Shown here piece by piece: positions 59,253 to 64,000 of a stretch of DNA of 64,000 nucleotides (within the stretch, counting starts at the first letter, position 1; each line of letters starts with the position of its first letter). The translations under genes and the position numbers were made by a program. The stretch is from Anisus vortex (lineage: Eukaryota > Mollusca > Gastropoda > Planorbidae). The DNA lies in NCBI GenBank assembly GCA_949126835.1, contig OX421505.1, positions 2,785,587 to 2,849,586 of the forward strand. Reading direction: 5' to 3'. The notes beneath the pieces were generated by a model. The model did no database searches, had not been told where the DNA came from, and worked only from the letters and a program-made list of their open reading frames with translations.

Positions 59253-59319
59253 ATGGAAAAAATGAGTTTTAAATCAATATCCATTATTTGGAAAGTTTTA
59301 TTTTGTTTGCAGGTTTCTG
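59253..59319 (+). CDS. Signal-peptide exon of an unidentified secreted protein
   Basis: ATG at 59253 opens MEKMSFKSISIIWKVLFCLQ followed by VS and a phase-1 GTAAGT donor at 59320. Basic start, hydrophobic core and a phase-1 junction match the first exon of the lectin-like gene at 4417, a common layout of secreted immune proteins. The second exon was not found by 64000. A candidate acceptor (CTTTCTTTTTAG, 61637-61648) leads into only a short frame. It could belong to another lectin or any secreted protein. Confidence 0.5.
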
Positions 59320-59383
59320 GTAAGTAACGTAAACCATTTTAAATTAGCAGACCCAATATATATATATATATATATTCAACTAT

Positions 59384-59515
59384 TCTATGAAGAAGATTAT
59401 TGCGTCCTACGCTCAATCGTGGTCCGAGAGTAGTTTTGCAATTTTTATTAATATTATAAATGATGTTAAGTTAGTGTGTTTTTTTGTTGTTGTGTTCAGG
59501 CAACCCATTAAAAAA
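59384..59515 (-). mobile_element. Truncated 3' copy of the CR1/Jockey-group LINE
   Basis: CTATGAAGAAGATTATTGCG, TCCTACGCTCAATCGTGGTC and TGTTCAGGCAACCCATT align with 306-425. Confidence 0.75.
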
Positions 59516-59764
59516 CCTTCTGAATGCTAATAATAACTTTGGGACAAATTGAAAAGCTTTGAACCGAAAAACAAAAATACAAACGAGAATACGTTTGAAA
59601 AGGATTTATATGAAACAAACTATCTTTTTAGGGTGTTTAATCTTAACAGTAATATGATAAATTTATTTACACCAGATGGTATCTTTTAATAGCTCAATAT
59701 TATAATTGATTAATGCGATAAAACCATAATATCTTTGTTAACATGTAGAGCGATGATTCAATAA

Positions 59765-60068
59765 TTAATTAAGATGCTTGCTAAGTAAAGTGTGGCTTAT
59801 GACATAAACTCTTGCCCACTGATTGACTTTGAGTGTTAAAATAAAGACAGATGAAGGGGGTGGGGGTGGAAGGCGCACACACAGGGGCATGTTTTGACCA
59901 ATGTTGACAATAGGGAAAGAAGAGGGGGTCGCCTTTAAAAGGTCCCGATATCTTATCACATTTTTTATAGGAAGCAAAATATTTTATTACTGCGACCCAG
60001 ATAATTGGTTATATAGACCAGTAGTGAACTATATGCCATTAAGTTACATGTAGCTGATCAAGTGATAG
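59765..60068. other. Unassigned AT-rich DNA
   Basis: A purine/G-rich patch (59855-59930) was noted; no gene. Confidence 0.4.
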
Positions 60069-60329
60069 CAAAGACTATAATAAGGTTTATTTTTAGAGCA
60101 TGCGGTGCATCATTTTTCCGTGCACAGCCAATAAAGATGTCATTAACCAGATACTATTATTAGATTATAGTCTCTGCATAATCTTAATTTTTCATTGATC
60201 AAATCATAGAGATAAAATAAAACGGAAGCATACAGTACAAAAGGGAATCGGGAATTCCGAAAAGAAGTAATTGGAGTCATCAAAAAGCAGAAATATTAAT
60301 GCAAGCGGTCCATCTTATTAAAGTCTTTG
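60069..60329. mobile_element. MITE of the GGACCGCTTG family, copy 2
   Basis: CAAAGACTATAATAAG at the left is mirrored by CTTATTAAAGTCTTTG at the right. The 261-bp interior shares GTTATTTTTAGAGC-like and GCAAGCGGTCCATC words with 7143-7735. Confidence 0.7.
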
Positions 60330-60365
60330 GTTAAATGATGTCAGTTTTATAAATCTATTTTTATC

Positions 60366-60412
60366 TTATAGGCCCACATTGCAGACGCCCCTTCTATAAA
60401 TAAGATTACATA
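60366..60412 (-). mobile_element. Very short 3' tail copy of the CR1/Jockey-group LINE
   Basis: TATCTTATAGGCCCACATTG, CAGACGCCCCTTCTATAAAT and AAGATTA align with 275-320. Confidence 0.6.
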
Positions 60413-60552
60413 GATCCAATACTATTTTTTATAGACCTATTTTGTGACTGGCTAAAGTCTATTCATTAATAATAATGAGAAAGAACCACAACTCCAATCT
60501 ATTAGTCAAACTTTTCTTTGATTGTCGCTCATGAAATTTTTTCTCCATCTAG

Positions 60553-60715
60553 AACAGGGGTCTCAAATTTGAATGAAGGCATGGGGCCGTTTTATCACTT
60601 AAGGGATGTGTCAAGGGTTGCCCCCCCCCCCCCCCAAACTTGGATGAAGGCATGTGGCCGTTTTATCAATTAAGGGATGTGTCAAGGGTTGCCCCCCTCC
60701 CCTCCCACCAAACAA
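60553..60715. repeat. Tandem duplication of a ~85-bp hAT-like terminus
   Basis: ACAGGGGTCTCAAATTTGAA at 60553 resembles a hAT terminus. GAAGGCATG.GGCCGTTTTAT through TGTCAAGGGTTGCCCC occurs twice (60575-60640, 60645-60705), split by a poly(C) run. Confidence 0.5.
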
Positions 60716-60946
60716 CCCAACCCTAGTATTAAAAAAACACTTCATGCATTTAAACTCATTTGACTACTTTTCACTAATAATATGCCAATTTACAACTTAG
60801 AGTGTAATTGTTTGTGTTATTTTATTACAGCCTATATTGAAATATTGGTTTATTAACTACAGCAGTATTTACTTGCTTAAATCAGAATTTATTTTAATAC
60901 TTTTGCTACGTATCTAAAACTAACAATACAATTTTATATGTATCAG

Positions 60947-61402
60947 CATAGACTATAATATACATGGACCGCTTGCTTTAGTATTTCTGCTATATGATGA
61001 CTTGAAACACTGATTTTCGGAATTCCCTATTCTAAATAACGTAATTGCTATACATGAAATAAAGTTATTGATATACAAGTTCCGTTTTATTTAATCGCTA
61101 TGATTTGCTCAATGAAAAATTAAAATCGAAAGTTGTACAGAGCGGAAACATTTATAGATCAGTGTTGTGTGCGTACGCAAAAAGAAAATAAGCTCTAAAA
61201 ATAGAGCAGGCGGTCCATCTTATTATAGTCAATGATATATTAATAGGCCTACAAGTATTCATTTCAAGTCGAAAAAATGCGATTTAATAAAACGGAACTT
61301 GTATGACAATTACTTCATTTAGAATCGGGAATAGCAACAAAAAAAAAGAAGATAATAGCATAAAAAAATAAAGCAAGCGGTCCACGTATATTATAGTCTA
61401 TG
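60947..61402. mobile_element. MITE of the GGACCGCTTG family, copy 3, with 7-bp target duplication
   Basis: CATAGACTATAATATACATG followed by GACCGCTTGCTTTA is mirrored at the right end with one mismatch over about 33 bp. GTATCAG flanks both sides (60940-60946, 61403-61409), giving a clean 7-bp duplication. The 456-bp interior contains a second internal copy of the terminal motif (AGGCGGTCCATCTTATTATA near 61210), suggesting a partial nested duplication. No coding capacity. Confidence 0.85.
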
Positions 61403-61710
61403 GTATCAGCAATACCTGTCTGAATTTCACGAGTATTACATTTTGTGTAAGATTAATAGCAGGCAGCAAAAAAACCAATTGGTGAATTTAGAACCCTTAT
61501 CTAGATGTCCAGTTTTTGTATTGTATTTAATTGCATTTATGCATTTCTTCCTTCATGTGTCAATGTAAACTTCTATTTGTTTAAATCAATAAAATAATTT
61601 GTTTGTTAATGTTATAAATAGCAATATATTAATTAACCTTTCTTTTTAGACAATTCACATTTAATGATAAATGTATTTTTAGTCACCAATAAAAAAAAAA
61701 GCAACTAAAT
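61403..61710. other. Unassigned AT-rich DNA
   Basis: Begins with the GTATCAG target duplication of the preceding MITE; otherwise nothing recognised. Confidence 0.5.
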
Positions 61711-61714
61711 ATAT

Positions 61715-62339
61715 TGTTACGAATATCGGTCATAGATGAATGACGTAATAAGGCATTGACATATTAACACGTGCGTATTAGAGTCCAAGGTTTGACCTTT
61801 GTGCCCTGAGGGCAGTTTAAATAAAATAATTCGTCCAACCCCGTGGAATATGAAGGTTATAATCTGGATCGCAGTATCCCATAGACCAGTGAGATTGAAA
61901 TGCATATTAAGACCCTGTAGAATCTTCGATAATAGCTTTCTTTGTAAAGTCCCTACCTCCTTTAAGTTAGTTCAGTTTGAAAGTTTGTAGAGAGAAGTCG
62001 CTATATTGATACCTGTATATTTCATGTCATTTTATTGAAACTCTTATGTTGCCATCAGTTGATGAATTTATTTAACGTTTATATTGAGTCTACAATTTAA
62101 ATAAAATGTTTATTCAACAACTGGAGTTTTTTTGATCTATCATTGTTGAGAAAGGTGTTGAAGATAACTATAGCCTACCGAATATAACTACATTGCTGCA
62201 AAGACCTGTCAGTCAAGGAACCCCTAGCTTGGACTTCAGATCAGCAGAATCTAGAGACTTCTAATAAAGATACAACTATATGCATTGAATCCGATTTAAC
62301 GAGTCGTAATTATAGTCATCAGAGCCATAGTCCATAACA
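61715..62339 (+). mobile_element. Solo LTR of the gypsy family at 22657-29071
   Basis: It starts TGTTACGAATATCGGTCATA and ends AGTCCATAACA, and aligns end to end with the reverse complement of the 622-bp LTR but with many more differences. The 4-bp duplication ATAT flanks it (61711-61714, 62340-62343). It is an old insertion reduced to one LTR by recombination. It contains AATAAA near its 3' end. Confidence 0.93.
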
Positions 62340-62659
62340 ATATCTTGTACCGTAAATATTTTCACCAAAACAGTTTATATTATATTATAGCCTACGATTT
62401 ATTTATTTTTAAAGGGAAACTTTGGAATATTTCGAATCGAATTAATGGGAAAAGCACAGATAAACCATTGTTTACAATATTTATTGGGCGAGTTTTTGGT
62501 CTGTTTTCAAGAGCAATAAATTTCAGTTTCACGTTGCCCTAAATCTACTTTTCGGTTTCACGTAGGCCTATATTGCTATGATATTTAAAGAATTCGCAAT
62601 AATATTATTACTTTTTTATTTACCTATTTGTCCAGTTTTTTTCGATGGCCGTTTATACT

Positions 62660-63055
62660 ATTTCTTTGTTGTTGTTTATTGTCGCTAATTACATTACTTT
62701 TCCTTCATTTGTCCAGGTTTTGTATTGTCGCTAATTACATTACTTTTCCTTCATTTGTCCAGGTTTTGTATTGTCGCTAATTACATTACTTTTCCTTCAT
62801 TTGTCCAGGTTTTGTATTGTCGCTAATTACATTACTTTTCCTTCATTTGTCCAGGTTTTGTATTGTCGCTAATTACATTACTTTTCCTTCATTTGTCCAG
62901 GTTTTGTATTGTCGCTAATTACATTACTTTTCCTTCATTTGTCCAGGTTTTGTATTGTCGCTAATTACATTACTTTTCCTTCATTTGTCCAGGTTTTGTA
63001 TTGTCGATAATTACATTACTTTTCCTTCATTTGTCCAGGTTTTATATTGTTGCTA
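62660..63055. repeat. 46-bp tandem array, about 8.5 copies
   Basis: TTCATTTGTCCAGGTTTTGT followed by ATTGTCGCTAATTACATTAC and TTTTCC. Copies are almost identical; the last two carry GTCGATAA and TATTGTTGC changes. Confidence 0.95.
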
Positions 63056-63212
63056 ATTGGATTCGGTACAGAACACTTTGTTACCTACCACTACATAACG
63101 TTCTCCTCCACCATTGGGCTATGAAAGTCTTGTGGTAGCGGAAAATGTTACGACACTTACACCGCCGCCAGGATTCAAAACGGGAATGCAGGTAGTCATG
63201 CTCTACCTCATA

Positions 63213-63292
63213 GCACCCCACCCGTGTGTGTGTGTGTGCGTGTGCGTGCGTGTGTTTGTATGTGTGCGTGCGTGCGTGCGCGTGTGTGGCTA
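63213..63292. repeat. (TG)n/(CGTG)n microsatellite
   Basis: Alternating purine-pyrimidine run of about 75 bp, with Z-DNA potential. Confidence 0.9.
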
Positions 63293-63544
63293 ACCTCTAA
63301 ATCTCAGTGAAGAAACAAGACTTTATACATCTGTAATCATCACAAAAAGTTCGAAAATCAAATATACCAGTTGGATAATAAATAACTTAAATATTTATTT
63401 ATTGCGTGTGTTTTATAAATAGAAATGGATCTTAATAGAAAAACATAAAAAGGGACATTGAATTAACATTGTTCTCACTCTAAATTATTTTACTAAACCA
63501 TATTAAAGTATCCCGTATTAAATTGATCCTTAAGGCTGGTCAAG

Positions 63545-63890
63545 CATTCACCAGTTTAGATTATAGTTTCTCATGCATTGATTTTTATGTATGCCATACA
63601 GTGACCTTTAGTTTAGATTATAGTTTCTCATGCATTAATTTGTATGTATGCCATACAGTGACCTTTAGTTTAGATTATAGTTTCTCATGCATTAATTTGT
63701 ATGTATGCCATACAGTGACCTGTAGTTTAGATTATAGTTTCGAAAGCATTAATTTGTATGTATGCCATACAGTGACCTGTAGTTTAGATTATAGTGTCGA
63801 ATGCATTCATTTGTATGTATGCCATACAGTGACCTGTAGTTTAGATTATAGTTTCGAAAGCATTAATTTGTGTTTATGCCATACGAACAA
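63545..63890. repeat. 57-bp tandem array, six copies
   Basis: AGTTTAGATTATAGTTTCTC, ATGCATTAATTTGTATGTAT and GCCATACAGTGACCT. Because 57 is divisible by three, a 133-codon frame (63523-63924) stays open with a 19-residue Cys/Tyr-rich repeat. The frame runs on into a dispersed repeat, so I do not call a gene. Confidence 0.9.
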
Positions 63891-64000
63891 CCCGAGTGCC
63901 TGGATGCCTGTACGTATAGTATAGGAATTGGGGTACCGGGTGACATTGCAGGTATACGGGCGAGCCACCACGATAATGATCCTAGGGGAGGCCGCAGTTT
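63891..64000. mobile_element. GC-rich dispersed repeat, continues past the window
   Basis: Matches 40692-40802 in the same orientation (GTGCCTGGATGCCTGTA, GGTATACGGGCGAGCCACCA, CGATAATGATCCTAGGGG). Confidence 0.6.

Overview
The window looks like AT-rich nuclear DNA from an animal, most likely a gastropod mollusc (inference). The evidence is: intron-split genes with GT/AG junctions and phase-1 signal-peptide exons, no operons or Shine-Dalgarno sites, several invertebrate LINE families, tRNA-derived SINEs, one Ty3/gypsy family, many 20-60 bp minisatellites, and a single-exon-type trypsin-like gene of a kind I associate with pulmonate snails. Host coding sequence is only a small part of the window. 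Most of it is repeat DNA, and much of the work is separating nested insertions.

Layout. 1-1500: end of a hAT-like MITE, then a 5'-truncated CR1/Jockey-group LINE with one nonsense codon. 4417-11305: a four-exon gene for a small secreted C-type-lectin-like protein; its introns hold a 55-bp array, a MITE and a 43-bp array. 12.2-34.3 kb: a 29-bp minisatellite split by a ~20.7 kb insertion with TIRs (13284-33977). That insertion carries a second TIR element with TA target duplication (21985-33087) containing a decayed multi-exon gene (DUF4806-like), which in turn carries a young Ty3/gypsy element (22657-29071; LTRs differ at about 3 of 622 positions). 34.8-36.5 kb: two arrays and an unrecognised coding-looking segment. 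38.7-39.2 kb: a perfect 91-bp inverted repeat enclosing a U2-snRNA-headed sequence. 39.5-51.3 kb: LINE/SINE fragments and five arrays, plus a 46-nt exon at 41616 behind an array of splice-acceptor-like repeats.

53.7-59.3 kb: a trypsin-fold gene (exons 53699-53732 and 55766-56694) with a decayed LINE in its intron, a duplicated 3' UTR and decayed partial copies downstream, then a signal-peptide exon of another secreted-protein gene (59253). 60-64 kb: two MITEs of the family seen at 7143, a solo LTR of the same gypsy family, and two arrays. The last 110 bases belong to a dispersed repeat also present at 40.6-40.8 kb.

The host genes do not form a pathway. Two encode secreted or defence-type proteins (lectin-like, protease-like), but nothing in the sequence shows they cooperate. 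The mobile elements do interact: two SINE types seem to borrow the 3' tails of two resident LINE families, and the gypsy element has lost reverse transcriptase, so it would need another element's enzymes to move.
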